The notes: generated by a model from the sequence alone, not told the origin. Positions 37,714-49,592 are shown, counted from the first letter of the stretch. The stretch: 64,000 nucleotides of DNA from Nocardia speluncae NBRC 108251 (GCF_001613245.1 NZ_BDBZ01000002.1:186001-250000), one strand, 5' to 3'. Program-made: numbers and translations.

Positions 37714-39321
37714 TCACCGCCCGCTCAGCCAGGTGTCGTAGAACTGCAACCGCGCCGAGGCCTCGAATTTCAGTTCCCGCACCGTCCCCGCGACGCCGAT
37801 GGCTTGCGAGAGCTCGATGGTCGGGAGCCACAATCCTTCCGCGAGCACCAACCGCTGCGCTTCGCCGATCAGCCGCGCGCGTTCGGTGGCGTCGACCGTT
37901 CGCAGCTGTTCCGACAGCACCGCATCGAGCGCCGGTATCGCGTCCCGGTCGTTGAGATTGCGGCCGTCCAGGCCGAAATTGGTGCGGAGGATATCGCCGT
38001 CGGCACGGGTGGTGTTGTAGTAGATGGTGTCGAAGTCCTTGGAGTTCTGCCGCACCGTGTAGTCGGCATTCGAAGCCAGTTCGAGCCGCAGATCGACACC
38101 CGCCGCGCGCAATTGCTGCTGCAGCAACTCCAGAACCGCCTGGTTCCCCGCAAATACCTGGCTGAACAGCACGCCGAACGACAGTCGCTGCCCGGCCTTC
38201 GCACGGATCCCGTCGGCGCCCGCGATCCAGCCGGCCTCGTCGAGGATGCGCTGTGCGGCGGGCAGATCGAATTCGGTATCCGCGGCGAGGTTCACATACC
38301 CCGGTGTTGTGTGGGCGAGCGGGCTGGTCGCGGCCCGGAACTGCGGGCCCAGCACGGTATCGACGAGTTCCTGCCGGTTGATCGCCCGCAGCACCGCGGT
38401 CCGCACCGCCCGGTCGCGCAACGGCCCCCGGGTCACATTCGGTTGCAGACCGAAGGTGATTCCGGGATTCGACGCGGTCGCCACCTGTCCGCCCGCGGCC
38501 TCGATCTGCGGTACGTCCTGCGGCAGGGCATCGCTGACCGCGTCGAGTTGGCCCGATATCAGGCTGCCGGTACGCACCCCGGACTCCGGCACGACGGTGA
38601 ATTCGATCCCGTCCGGATACGCCTCACCCTGATGAGCGAATATCGCAGAGCCCCAGGCATATCCGGACCGCTTGGCGAGTGTCACCTTATCGCCCTGGCG
38701 GTATTCGGCGTACGTGAACGGGCCGCTGCCGATCGTATCGCCCAGGCACCGCTGCTCGGCCGGCTTCGCGGTGGTCGCGGCGGCGAGAATCGCGAGCTGC
38801 GGTGTGGATGTCGCCTGCAAGAACTGGGCGTTGGGCGCGCCGAACCGCACTCGCGCGGTGAGCGCGTCCACCACTTCGGTACCCCGGTAGCCGGCGAGGT
38901 AGGTGGCCGCCAGCGGCGCCTTGGCGCCGCCGAGGGTGTGGACAATCGAATCCAGGTTCGCGCGAACCGATTCCGCGGTCAGCGGCGTACCGTCACTGAA
39001 TGTCACGCCCTCGCGCAGGTGGAAGGTGAACGTGGTGGCGTCCGGGCTCACCTGCCAGCGTTGCGCCAGCCACGGGACGATCTCGCCGGTGGCCGGATCT
39101 TGATCGGTCAGTGAATCGGCGATCTGCCGGGTGACGTAGAGCGTCTGGTTGGTACCGCTCTGCGCCGGGTCCGAACAGGTCGGTGCCTGGGACAGGCCGT
39201 AACGTAGCGTCCCTCCGGGCTGCGGTGGCCCCGCGGCCCCGCCCTCCCGGCCTGGACCCGCGCAGGCCCCGAGGGCCAGTGTCGCGGCCAGCACCCCCAA
39301 CAGGGCAACGGTTCGTTTCAT
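37714..39321 (-). CDS. Extracellular solute-binding lipoprotein (DppA/OppA family)
   Basis: 535 residues. The signal peptide ends in the lipobox LALGAC with Cys20. The SBP_bac_5 fold is shown by GGTLRYGLSQAPTCSDPAQS, the conserved FTFHLREGVTFSDGTPLTAE and LQPNVTRGPLRDRAVRTAV. It would capture the imported compound outside the membrane. This class binds peptides, opines, nickel chelates, glutathione and diverse small organics, so the ligand is open. As first gene of the operon it defines the promoter region upstream of 39321. Confidence 0.92.
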   Translation of the reverse strand: MKRTVALLGVLAATLALGACAGPGREGGAAGPPQPGGTLRYGLSQAPTCSDPAQSGTNQTLYVTRQIADSLTDQDPATGEIVPWLAQRWQVSPDATTFTFHLREGVTFSDGTPLTAESVRANLDSIVHTLGGAKAPLAATYLAGYRGTEVVDALTARVRFGAPNAQFLQATSTPQLAILAAATTAKPAEQRCLGDTIGSGPFTYAEYRQGDKVTLAKRSGYAWGSAIFAHQGEAYPDGIEFTVVPESGVRTGSLISGQLDAVSDALPQDVPQIEAAGGQVATASNPGITFGLQPNVTRGPLRDRAVRTAVLRAINRQELVDTVLGPQFRAATSPLAHTTPGYVNLAADTEFDLPAAQRILDEAGWIAGADGIRAKAGQRLSFGVLFSQVFAGNQAVLELLQQQLRAAGVDLRLELASNADYTVRQNSKDFDTIYYNTTRADGDILRTNFGLDGRNLNDRDAIPALDAVLSEQLRTVDATERARLIGEAQRLVLAEGLWLPTIELSQAIGVAGTVRELKFEASARLQFYDTWLSGR

Positions 39322-39657
39322 CGCGCACTCCGCATCGCGCCGTTCCGCACACTCGGTCCGGCTTCGTGGCGCCGGGACTCCTCAACAGCAGATCCCTGAC
39401 GTAGGGAGAACGGTAGGCAGACAGCTGCGGTGAGTCGCCGGTCTCGCTCAGCCTGAATCCAAACTCCGGACAGGCGGCATTCGCTCACCCATCGGCAAAC
39501 CGGTCCTCACCGGATGCGCGAGATTCGCCATCGTGGTCCACCGGCCGTACTGCGCGGCAATCTGCCCGGGCGTCGCGTTGCCGATTCGTTCTTCGAGGAT
39601 ATGGAACGGGCTGTCAGCGGGGTTCTGCGCGCCACCCGGCAAGCAGACGGGGGGCGG
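39322..39657. other. Intergenic region with a protein-like fragment
   Basis: 336 bp between the binding-protein gene and the SDR, both on the minus strand. It should hold the operon promoter. A minus-strand frame, 39448-39642, begins at TTG 16 bp after the SDR stop and in the same frame as the SDR. It reads FHILEERIGNATPGQIAAQY and continues GRWTTMANLAHPVRTG with high third-position GC. It may be a small gene or the remnant of one; I do not recognise a family. Confidence 0.35.
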
Positions 39658-40431
39658 TCAGGCCGTGTAGCCCCCATCGATGTCCAACGTCTGACCGGAG
39701 ATGAAGTCCGCCCGATCCGAGGCCAGGAAGGCTGCCGCTTCGGCGATATCCTGGGCATCGCCGAAGCGGCGCAGGGGGATATTGCCCCGGGCGATCTCGA
39801 GCGCCGATTCCTCGAGGTCGCCGGAACCGATCAATCGTTCGGCCATCCCATCGGTGAGCATGCCCGGTCCGATACAGTTGACCCGCACCCCGTAGCGCCC
39901 CTCCTCCACGGCCAGCCCCCGGGCCACCGCCTCCACCGCCCCCTTCGTCCCGGCGGACAGCCCGTCCCGGACCGGGTATCTCCGGGTAGCGGCAGTGGTG
40001 ACAGCGACCACGGCGCCGCGCGACTCCCGGAGCAGCGGCAGCGTGGCGTGCATCAGATTGAAAAATGCCGCCGAATCGCCGAGCAGCTGGTCTCGGTACT
40101 GCTGCGGCGAGACCCTGCTCAGGTGGACCATCGGGACATGAGGGCCGGCGGCGTACACCACTGTGTGCAGGCCACCGAAGTGTTCACGGAACTGTGTGAC
40201 GACGTCGGCTACCGCGTCCGGATCCGCCAGGTCCAGCGGCCATGCCCGGCCCGAACGTCCCAGTCGCACAATATCTTCGGTCAGCCGGTCGGCCCCCGCC
40301 CGGTTCTTTCGGTAGGTGAACCCGATATCGCTGCCCCGCTGGGCCAGCAAACGCACCACCGCGGCGCCGATTCCACCCGTCCCGCCGGCCACCAGCGCAG
40401 CCCCGGGGCGCCCGGAAAACTCGTCCACCAT
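39658..40431 (-). CDS. SDR-family protein with degenerate active site
   Basis: 257 residues, classical SDR fold by length and motifs: AGGTGGIG at 15-22, RVNCIGPGML, ISGQTLDIDGGYTA at the end. The catalytic residues are unusual. The YxxxK lysine aligns with Lys163, but the Tyr position is Ser159 (LSAGTKGAVEA), and the Ser position falls in VAVTTAATRRY, giving Thr145/146. The NNAG motif is YAAGPH. It may be non-catalytic, or use a different mechanism. ATG 40431 is preceded by GGAGGC. A 14-bp palindrome lies 18 bp upstream. Confidence 0.85.
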   Translation of the reverse strand: MVDEFSGRPGAALVAGGTGGIGAAVVRLLAQRGSDIGFTYRKNRAGADRLTEDIVRLGRSGRAWPLDLADPDAVADVVTQFREHFGGLHTVVYAAGPHVPMVHLSRVSPQQYRDQLLGDSAAFFNLMHATLPLLRESRGAVVAVTTAATRRYPVRDGLSAGTKGAVEAVARGLAVEEGRYGVRVNCIGPGMLTDGMAERLIGSGDLEESALEIARGNIPLRRFGDAQDIAEAAAFLASDRADFISGQTLDIDGGYTA

Positions 40432-40448
40432 CACGCCTCCCGACCAAC

Positions 40449-40462
40449 CAAGCAATTGCTTG
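40449..40462. promoter_or_regulatory. Palindromic operator upstream of the SDR
   Basis: CAAGCAATTGCTTG is a perfect palindrome, followed by another CTTAAG element. It lies 18 bp before the SDR start and probably binds a TetR- or MarR-type protein encoded outside this window. Confidence 0.55.
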
Positions 40463-40663
40463 CTTAAGTCTAGCAGCAGGGCGAGCGACCCATGAGCACC
40501 GCCGTCTGCCCGCGACATTCCCCGGATTGCAGCAAGCACACACCCGCACCGGCCGCAGCTTCCAGGCCCGGTGACCACAGGTGCCCGCTGACGCCACGCA
40601 AGCGCAGCCACCTGCGACCACCCCCTTATGGCCTGCCGTTTTCTCGATGACCGAGTGTTAATG

Positions 40664-40678
40664 TGAACATATGTTCGA
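40664..40678. promoter_or_regulatory. LexA/SOS box overlapping the dinB start codon
   Basis: TGAACATATGTTCGA contains GAAC-ATAT-GTTC and differs by one base from the actinobacterial LexA palindrome CGAAC-N4-GTTCG. The ATG of dinB (40671-40673) is inside the box. A -10-like TTAATG at 40658-40663 would start transcription near 40670, giving a leaderless mRNA. Confidence 0.75.
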
Positions 40679-41942
40679 ATCCGACGACGACTCCCCCGGG
40701 CGTGGTCGCATACGCCAGCCCCCTCGGCCCGGCCTGCGGCCTCGGATCGCCGCGCGGCCGCAGGCGTCGATCCTGCACGCCGATCTGGATTCGTTCTACG
40801 CCTCGGTCGAGCAGCGGGATCAGCCGTATCTGCGCGGCAAACCCGTACTCGTGGGCGGCGGGGTCGTACTGGCTGCCAGTTACGAAGCCAAGGCACGTGG
40901 AGTGCGGACCCCGATGAACATCGGTCGAGCACTGCAGTTGTGCCCGGAGGCGATCGTGGTTCCGCCGCGGATGCCGGAGTACGCGCAAGCCAGCTCGGAT
41001 GTGTTCGCGATCTTCTTCGATACCACTCCTGTCGTGGAGGGCGTCTCCATCGACGAAGCGTTCCTCGATGTCGCGGGGCTGCGCCGGGTCGCCGGGGAAC
41101 CGCGTGCCATCGCGCGGGAGCTGCGGGTACGGGTGCGGCGCGAAGTCGGCCTGCCTATTTCGGTCGGTATCGCGGGCACCAAATTCCTGGCCAAGGTCGC
41201 CAGTGCGGTATCGAAGCCGGATGGATTACTGCTGGTGGAACACGGCGGCGAACTCGATTTCCTGCATCCGCTTCCGGTACAACGACTCTGGGGCGTGGGG
41301 CCGGTGACAACGAAAGCCCTGCGCGCGCACGGTATCGAACGGATCGGACAGCTGGCCGAACTCGGCGAGCAGGGGCTGAGGCCGATCGTCGGCCGGGCGG
41401 CTGCCCGGCATCTGCACGCCCTGGCCTGGGCGCGCGACCCACGCCGCGTGGAATCCGGGCGACGGCGCCGGTCGATCGGCGCGCAACGGGCACTCGGCCG
41501 CAGGTCGCGGACCCCGGACGAAATCGAGGCGTATCTGCACGGCCTCACCGATCGTCTCGCCCGGCGACTCCGGAAGGCAGACCGGGCCTGCCGGACAGTG
41601 GTGCTGCGTTTGCGTTTCGACGATTTCGGCCGCGCCACCCGTTCGCACACTCTGCCCGATTCCACCGATCACACCGAAACGATCCTGCGCGCGGCACGTG
41701 GCCTACTGACCGCGGCCATGCCGCTGATCCACGAACGCGGGCTCACCCTCATCGGGTTGGCGCTGACCAATCTGGACGACGCGGACCCGCGCCAGCTCAC
41801 GCTGCCGTTGAATCACGATCCCGGCCCGGAATTGGATACGGCACTGGACCGGGTTCGCACCCGATTCGGGTCGAGTGCCGTCACTCGCGCCGCACTCCTC
41901 GGCCCGGGTGAAGGACTTTCGGTTCCGCTGTTGCCCGACTGA
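40671..41942 (+). CDS. dinB: DNA polymerase IV (Y-family, translesion)
   Basis: 423 residues. Y-family catalytic acids are in HADLDSFYASVE (Asp38) and SIDEAFLD (Asp128, Glu129), with VGIAGTKFLAKVAS in the palm. HhH motif WGVGPVTTKALRAHG and the little-finger domain follow. A beta-clamp binding motif QLTLPL lies near the C-terminus. The steric-gate region FYASVE is intact, so it should be an active error-prone polymerase. The LexA box across its start codon marks it as DNA-damage inducible, unlike the mycobacterial dinB genes, which I recall as not SOS-controlled. Confidence 0.93.
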   Translation: MFESDDDSPGRGRIRQPPRPGLRPRIAARPQASILHADLDSFYASVEQRDQPYLRGKPVLVGGGVVLAASYEAKARGVRTPMNIGRALQLCPEAIVVPPRMPEYAQASSDVFAIFFDTTPVVEGVSIDEAFLDVAGLRRVAGEPRAIARELRVRVRREVGLPISVGIAGTKFLAKVASAVSKPDGLLLVEHGGELDFLHPLPVQRLWGVGPVTTKALRAHGIERIGQLAELGEQGLRPIVGRAAARHLHALAWARDPRRVESGRRRRSIGAQRALGRRSRTPDEIEAYLHGLTDRLARRLRKADRACRTVVLRLRFDDFGRATRSHTLPDSTDHTETILRAARGLLTAAMPLIHERGLTLIGLALTNLDDADPRQLTLPLNHDPGPELDTALDRVRTRFGSSAVTRAALLGPGEGLSVPLLPD

Positions 41943-42058
41943 TCACGGCTCCTGCTTCGTGCGCGTGGCCGGCGCCGAGAGCTGAACAGTTGCCCAACCA
42001 CATCTGGACGAACGTTCAACAGTGTGGTTCGCTGCCACTCGACAGGAAAGGAACCGCG

Positions 42059-44155
42059 ATGGCAGCGACACCCGAACCCCACACCGCCGCGAGCCCGTCC
42101 GGCGACCGGCCCGCAGCCCTTCCGCGCCGGACCGTGCTGGCAGGTGCCGCGGCGGGGACGTTCGCCCTCGGCGCGGTCAGCACATTCGGCTCCGGCGCCC
42201 CCGCGACAGCGGCGCCCGGATCCGGCGAATATCTGATCGGGATGGGAATTTCCGATATCACCGGACCCGCAGCCGAATGCGGCATGATGGGGTACTCCCA
42301 GCAGGACCAGACCTCCGCCGGAATCCATCTACGGCCCCGCGCCCGCGCGTTCGTCATCGCCGCCGGCACCGAACGGGTGGTGTTCGCGGTCGCGGAGAAC
42401 GCGATGATATTCCAGTCGGTGCACCGGGGCGTGCTCACCGAACTGGCGCAGCGGTTCGGCGGTCTCTACACCGAGCGCAATGTGCTGCTCACCTCCACGC
42501 ATTCGCATGCCGTCTGTGGCGGCGCGGCACACGATTACGCCTACAACCTGTCCATTCTGGGCTTCCAGCAGCAGGTCTACGATGCCGAGGTCGGCGGGCT
42601 GGTCGAGGCCATCGCCGCAGCACATGCCGATCTGGCGCCCGCAACCTTGGCGCTGGGCCGTTCCGAATTGCACGACGCGAGCGTGAACCGCTCCCGGATC
42701 GCATTCGATCGCAACCCCACCGCGGACACAACGCATTTCCCCGGCGCCATCGACCCGGCCGTCACCGCCCTGTCGATCGACCGGGGCGGGCGGCCGGCGG
42801 GTGCGATCACCTGGTTCGCCACCCACAACACGTCGATGACGAACAAGAACCGGCTGATCAGCTCCGACAACAAGGGTTACGCGGCCTTCACCTGCGAACA
42901 CACCCGGCACGGTGTCCGCTACCTCGACGACGGACCACCCGATTTCGTCGCCGCCTTCGCGCAGACCAATGCCGGCGATATGTCGCCGAACCTGAATCTG
43001 CAACCGGGTTCCGGGCCCACCGAGAACGAGTTCGACAACACCCGGATCATCGGTGAACGGCAGTACAACGCCTCCCACGCGGCCCTGGCCGCGGCTCGTC
43101 CGCTGACAGGTCCGGTGGGGTCGGTGTTCTGCTATATCGATCTCGCCGATATCGCGGTGGACGGCCGGTTCACCCCGGACGGCGTCGCCCGCCGGACAGC
43201 GCCGGCCGCCGCCGGTGTCTCCCTGCTGGCGGGCAGTATCGAAGACGGACCGGGTCTGCCCGGCGCGCCGATCCCGGAGGGTGTCCGCAATCCTCTCGTC
43301 GACGCACTGGGCGACCCGCGCCTACCGGCGCCCGGGTGGCTCGCCGATGCCCAGGCCCCCAAAGCGATCGCGGTGCCGTTCAGTCTCTTGCCTCCGGCGC
43401 CGTGGGTGCCCAATATCGTGCCGATCCAGATCGTGCGGATCGGTGAGTTGTATCTGGCCGCGGCCGGTGGCGAATTCACCATTGTCGCGGGCCTGCGGGT
43501 GCGCCGGGCCGTGGCGGCGGTACTCGGCGTGGATATCGCACAGGTCCTGCTGCAGGGGTATGCCAACGCGTACCACGAGTACGTCACGACCCCGGAGGAA
43601 TACGACGCTCAGCAGTACGAAGGCGCCTCCACGCTGTTCGGCCGCTACACGCTGCCCGCCTACGAGCAGGAATTCACCCGCCTCGCTACGGCGCTGGCCG
43701 CGGGCACGACTGTCGCGCGCGGTCCGGCCCCGCGCGATATCTCGCATCTGCAGCCGAATTTCGTTCCCGCGCCGGGCCCCGATACCGCACCGCCCGGATC
43801 CGATTTCGGTGCGGTGCTCACTCAACCGGCACCCTCCTACACCGCGGGTACCCGGGCAACCGTGGAGTTCGTCTCCGGCCATCCCAAGCACAATCCACGG
43901 CGTAACGGCACCTTCCTCGAAGTGCAGCGGTCGATGGGCGGCGAATGGACCCGGATCGCCAACGAGGGCGAATGGAATGTGCGATTCCACTGGAGCAAGC
44001 GCCCACCGGCGACCTCCATCGCGACATTCACCTGGGACATCCCCGGAGACACCCCGGCCGGGCGGTACCGCTTCGTCCATCGGGCCGACCGCCTGTCCGC
44101 CGAGGGAACCCTGCACCCCATCGACGGCACCAGCAGCGAATTCGATATCCGCTGA
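42059..44155 (+). CDS. Secreted neutral ceramidase
   Basis: 698 residues. A Tat-like signal, PRRTVLAGAAAGTFALGA, ends near APATAAPG. The catalytic domain starts YLIGMGISDITGPAAECGMM and has the Zn-binding TSTHSHA, FATHNTSM and the nucleophile-region AQTNAGDMSPN. An immunoglobulin-like C-terminal domain follows from about residue 560. The enzyme splits ceramide into sphingosine and fatty acid outside the cell. Because actinobacteria generally lack sphingolipids, the substrate is probably host or environmental lipid. ATG 42059 follows AGGAAAGGA. Confidence 0.92.
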   Translation: MAATPEPHTAASPSGDRPAALPRRTVLAGAAAGTFALGAVSTFGSGAPATAAPGSGEYLIGMGISDITGPAAECGMMGYSQQDQTSAGIHLRPRARAFVIAAGTERVVFAVAENAMIFQSVHRGVLTELAQRFGGLYTERNVLLTSTHSHAVCGGAAHDYAYNLSILGFQQQVYDAEVGGLVEAIAAAHADLAPATLALGRSELHDASVNRSRIAFDRNPTADTTHFPGAIDPAVTALSIDRGGRPAGAITWFATHNTSMTNKNRLISSDNKGYAAFTCEHTRHGVRYLDDGPPDFVAAFAQTNAGDMSPNLNLQPGSGPTENEFDNTRIIGERQYNASHAALAAARPLTGPVGSVFCYIDLADIAVDGRFTPDGVARRTAPAAAGVSLLAGSIEDGPGLPGAPIPEGVRNPLVDALGDPRLPAPGWLADAQAPKAIAVPFSLLPPAPWVPNIVPIQIVRIGELYLAAAGGEFTIVAGLRVRRAVAAVLGVDIAQVLLQGYANAYHEYVTTPEEYDAQQYEGASTLFGRYTLPAYEQEFTRLATALAAGTTVARGPAPRDISHLQPNFVPAPGPDTAPPGSDFGAVLTQPAPSYTAGTRATVEFVSGHPKHNPRRNGTFLEVQRSMGGEWTRIANEGEWNVRFHWSKRPPATSIATFTWDIPGDTPAGRYRFVHRADRLSAEGTLHPIDGTSSEFDIR

Positions 44156-44297
44156 TCACCGACTACCTAGGCCCGATCGAGGTCGCGACTACCGGCGGCG
44201 CAGGGTAGAAAGTCCGGTCTCACGCCAGCCACGGACATTACCGGTGAATGCGAGGCCCGGGGTTCAGTGGCGCCGGCAATCCGGATCCGGGGTGCGA

Positions 44298-44756
44298 TCA
44301 ACCCCGGAGCGCAGGCTCACCGACCCGGGCCGGTAGTTGCTGTTCACAGACCGCCTCCACGAATTCACCGGTCTGCCTCTCCGATACACCGTGGGCAATA
44401 TCGGCCTCGGTGATGATCCCGACCAGCCGACCGTGTTCGGTGACGGGCAGGCGACGGATCTGGTATTGCTGCATCAGCGCCAGTATCGCCCCGGATTCCG
44501 TACCCGCTTCGACGCTGCGCAGTTCGTCGCCCTGCGCGAACTCTCCGGCGGTCGCGGTAGTGGGATTACGCCCCAACGCCAGGCAGTTCACCACGATATC
44601 CCGGTCGGTGACGATTCCGACCGGATGTCCTTCCCCGTCGCAGATCGGCAGCGCCCCGATATCGCGCTGTCGCATCTGCTGAGCAGCGGTGTCCATGGTG
44701 TCGCGTACACCGATGGTCACCACATCGGTGTGCATGAGCTCGCGTGCTGTGATCAT
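44298..44756 (-). CDS. CBS-domain protein, Hrp1-like
   Basis: 152 residues consisting of two CBS motifs: ARELMHTDVVTIGVRDTM and GIVTDRDIVVNCLALGRNP in the first, and RLPVTEHGRLVGIITEADIA in the second. Size and sequence resemble mycobacterial Hrp1 (Rv2626c), a DosR-induced hypoxic response protein. Adenine nucleotide binding is typical of the fold, but its role is unknown. The neighbours (USP, DevR and DevS homologues) support a hypoxia function. Confidence 0.87.
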   Translation of the reverse strand: MITARELMHTDVVTIGVRDTMDTAAQQMRQRDIGALPICDGEGHPVGIVTDRDIVVNCLALGRNPTTATAGEFAQGDELRSVEAGTESGAILALMQQYQIRRLPVTEHGRLVGIITEADIAHGVSERQTGEFVEAVCEQQLPARVGEPALRG

Positions 44757-45052
44757 CGTGCTCTCCTTCCACCGGGATGCAACCTGCGGAGTTCCTCCTC
44801 GCTACGGTGGCGAATGTTCTAATCCATAGTCCGCGCCGGTGTGGTCGCTGTCCAGACTCTGCCGATATCCGGCCGGACGCTGGAGCGATCCGGCCGCGAG
44901 GAGCTGTTATCGGCACCGCGGACACCTGAGTGCCCACCGGGTCGGAGCCATGACAGTGTATAAACGCAACATTTGTCGCTTCAGCGGTCGAGGTCCGCCT
45001 GCCGCTGCCCACCGGGGCGCACCGATTCAAGATCACGTAGTCCCACCGGCCA

Positions 45053-45066
45053 GGGTCTTTCGGCCC
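45053..45066. promoter_or_regulatory. DosR box 1
   Basis: GGGTCTTTCGGCCC fits the relaxed DosR consensus GGGnCnnnnGnCCC at every fixed position. It lies about 140 bp before the USP start. Confidence 0.65.
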
Positions 45067-45075
45067 CTACGGCAC

Positions 45076-45089
45076 AGGACCATCGCCCG
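45076..45089. promoter_or_regulatory. DosR box 2 (weaker)
   Basis: AGGACCATCGCCCG matches the DosR consensus except at its outermost bases. It is 23 bp from box 1, about two helical turns, as in tandem DosR sites. Confidence 0.5.
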
Positions 45090-45207
45090 CATCCGCCGCC
45101 ATGTGCCACGTTCTAGTGTCGGCGACGAGTCTGTATAGACCGGTTGCCCTCTCCAGTCCGGAACCAGGTGGTCGAGGGCAGCCGGCCGCCGCACGAAAGG
45201 AAACCCC

Positions 45208-46077
45208 GTGACCGCGTGCACGCGAGCCCCCGTTGTCGTCGGCATAGACGGGTCGTCCGGATCGATGGCTGCGCTGTGGTGGGCGGCGCGTACCGCCGCC
45301 CGTCATCGGGCCGCGCTGCACCTGGTGTCCGCGATCGGCATCCCCGACGATCCCGACCTCCCCCACGGCGATGCCACCTTCGACGATCGGACCCTACGCG
45401 CGGATGCGGCAATACTGCTGTCCACCGCCCAGGGGCTCGCGCGCGACCGCGCCGGAGCCGAGTTGGATATCGTCTGCACGGTAGCCGACGCCCGGCCGGA
45501 GACAGCGCTCATCGGCTGCTCCGAGGATGCCCGCATGGTCGTTGTCGGAGTTCGTGGTGTCGGGGCCGTCGGGCGGGGTGTGCTCGGTTCGGTCAGCACC
45601 TCCCTGGCCCGCCACGCCCGCTGCCCGGTCGCCGTGATCCCCGCACCCGACAGCGGTGTAGCCGATCTCCCGCCCCGGCCCGTCGTGGTGGGAGTCGACG
45701 GGTCCGCCTGCGGCGCCGAAGCTGTCCGGCTCTCCTTCGAGGAGGCGTCGCGGCGTTCCGTCGGGATCGTCGCGGTCACCACCTGGTCGGAGCTCTCTCC
45801 GCACGGATCCCGCGCCGTCATGCACGCGCGGGCGCGCGCCCTGCAATCGAAGACCCTGGCCGAGCAGGCCGAATGGTATCCCGATGTGCCCGTCACCCAG
45901 GTCGTCGTCGAGGACCGGCCGGCCCGGCGCATCCTGGCCGAGTCGGACAGCGCCCAGCTGGTGGTCGTCGGCAGTCACGGCCGCGGCGGATTCGCGGGTA
46001 TGACCCTCGGCTCCGTCGGCCAGGCCGTCCTGCACGGCACACAGGTCCCGTTGATCGTCACTCGCCCCCGGGACTGA
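45208..46077 (+). CDS. Tandem universal stress protein
   Basis: 289 residues containing two USP domains: [20 protein letters not shown] to about residue 146, and [20 protein letters not shown] onwards. Each has the ATP-binding G-2x-G-9x-G(S/T) pattern ([18 protein letters not shown] and [18 protein letters not shown]). Mycobacteria induce such proteins in hypoxia. The start is a GTG with GAAAGG upstream. It lies behind two DosR-box-like sites and 64 bp ahead of a devR-type gene, perhaps as the first gene of the operon. Confidence 0.9.
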   Translation: MTACTRAPVVVGIDGSSGSMAALWWAARTAARHRAALHLVSAIGIPDDPDLPHGDATFDDRTLRADAAILLSTAQGLARDRAGAELDIVCTVADARPETALIGCSEDARMVVVGVRGVGAVGRGVLGSVSTSLARHARCPVAVIPAPDSGVADLPPRPVVVGVDGSACGAEAVRLSFEEASRRSVGIVAVTTWSELSPHGSRAVMHARARALQSKTLAEQAEWYPDVPVTQVVVEDRPARRILAESDSAQLVVVGSHGRGGFAGMTLGSVGQAVLHGTQVPLIVTRPRD

Positions 46078-46141
46078 TCGAACTCCCGCTGCGGCCCCCT
46101 CCCGTCTAAGCTTGGACAGGACTCGGGAGAGGGGGCTCGGT

Positions 46142-48602
<2,461 letters not shown>

Positions 48603-48662
48603 CCCGCGCCGACGGGCTACTCCGGATAGTCACGCCCATCCAAACCGGCAAGAGGAGCTCGA

Positions 48663-49487
48663 TCAACCGAGTCCCCGGGAACTGTTCCCGCGCAACGAGT
48701 TCTCGGGCGCGCTCGGCGACCGGCCCACGGGCAGGGTGCGGTCGAACAGTGCCAGCAGTTCGCGGTAGTGCCGTTCGGCGGCCGCGGGGTCGTGGGCGGC
48801 GGTGTCCGCCTGGGTGAAGCCGTGCTGGGCGCCCGGATAGACCTCGGTGCGGTAGCGGACGCCGGCGGTGGCCAGCGCCTCGTCGAACCGGGCGATATGT
48901 TCCGGAGTCATATGGTCGTCCTCGCCGGCGTGCGCGAAGTACAGTTCCGCAGTGATGTTTCCGGCCGCCAGGTGCGGACTGTCCGGGGTATCGGTGACGA
49001 GCGGCCCGCCGTGGAATCCGGCCACCGCCGCGACCCGGCCGGGGAACATGGCGGCGATCAGCACCGCCAGTCGCGCGCCCATACAGTAACCGGTGACCCC
49101 GGCCTTCCCCTCGGCCACCTGCGGCGCTGCCGCCAGCCACTCGAGGTAGGCGGCGGCATCCGAACGCAGAAGCTCGGGTGTGAGCTCGCGGATCATCGGG
49201 ATAACCTCCTGGAAGATCTCGGGCCGCTGCGCCGGGTCGATGAGCTCCGGCAGTTCGATCACCGGTGCGCGCCCGTGCCGGTAGTAGGCGTTCGGCAGCA
49301 GAACTGTGTAGCCGTGGGCGGCGATACGGTCGGCCAGCGCACGCAGACCGGGCCGCACGCCGAAACCGTCCTGGATCACCAGCACTCCCGGATGGGGATT
49401 GCCGTCATCGGGGTGGGCGATGTACGCGTCGGCGACACCATCGGGTGTCCGCACATCGACCTGCATACCCTGTATTGACATCATCAT
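48663..49487 (-). CDS. Dienelactone hydrolase-family protein
   Basis: 274 residues of alpha/beta hydrolase fold. The nucleophile elbow is GYCMGARL with a catalytic Cys as in dienelactone hydrolase, the acid is likely in FAHAGEDDHM and the His in GAQHGF. The family opens lactones from chlorocatechol breakdown but many members act on other esters. The start has three consecutive ATG codons behind AGAAGGA; the first is used. It is convergent with the DevS-like gene. Confidence 0.88.
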   Translation of the reverse strand: MMMSIQGMQVDVRTPDGVADAYIAHPDDGNPHPGVLVIQDGFGVRPGLRALADRIAAHGYTVLLPNAYYRHGRAPVIELPELIDPAQRPEIFQEVIPMIRELTPELLRSDAAAYLEWLAAAPQVAEGKAGVTGYCMGARLAVLIAAMFPGRVAAVAGFHGGPLVTDTPDSPHLAAGNITAELYFAHAGEDDHMTPEHIARFDEALATAGVRYRTEVYPGAQHGFTQADTAAHDPAAAERHYRELLALFDRTLPVGRSPSAPENSLRGNSSRGLG

Positions 49488-49572
49488 CGAATCCTTCTGT
49501 CGTAGTTGATATTCCGCAATCAACTCGACGAAGGCGGAGCCCGGGCACTACGGCGGGTCCCTCGACGGCACA

Positions 49573-49592
49573 GCGGGCCCGGACCGGCCCGC
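49573..49592. repeat. Inverted repeat between divergent genes
   Basis: GCGGGCC / GGCCCGC pair around CGGACC in the 259-bp space between the dienelactone hydrolase and the GlxA-type regulator. It may be an operator or an mRNA leader hairpin. Confidence 0.4.

Larger units (their letters stand above)
44757..45207. promoter_or_regulatory. Divergent promoter region of the dormancy island
   Basis: 451 bp without a gene. It holds two DosR-box-like sites near the USP side, and a long inverted repeat CGGCCGGA / TCCGGCCG at about 44869-44897. No equally good DosR box was seen near the CBS gene. Confidence 0.5.

Noticed and set aside
37702-39114. 470-codon plus-strand ORF opposite the solute-binding lipoprotein
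   Set aside because: The minus strand has a lipobox and binding-protein motifs; the plus frame shows none.
39322-39385. Cysteine-attenuation leader peptide before the ABC-LLM operon
   Set aside because: A short frame with RVCGTARCGVR is present, but it lacks the compact arginine-cysteine stop pattern of known leaders and a clear start.
46080-46141. DosR box before the DevR-like gene
   Set aside because: The sequence near GTCTAAGCTTGGAC has partial symmetry but does not meet GGGnCnnnnGnCCC.
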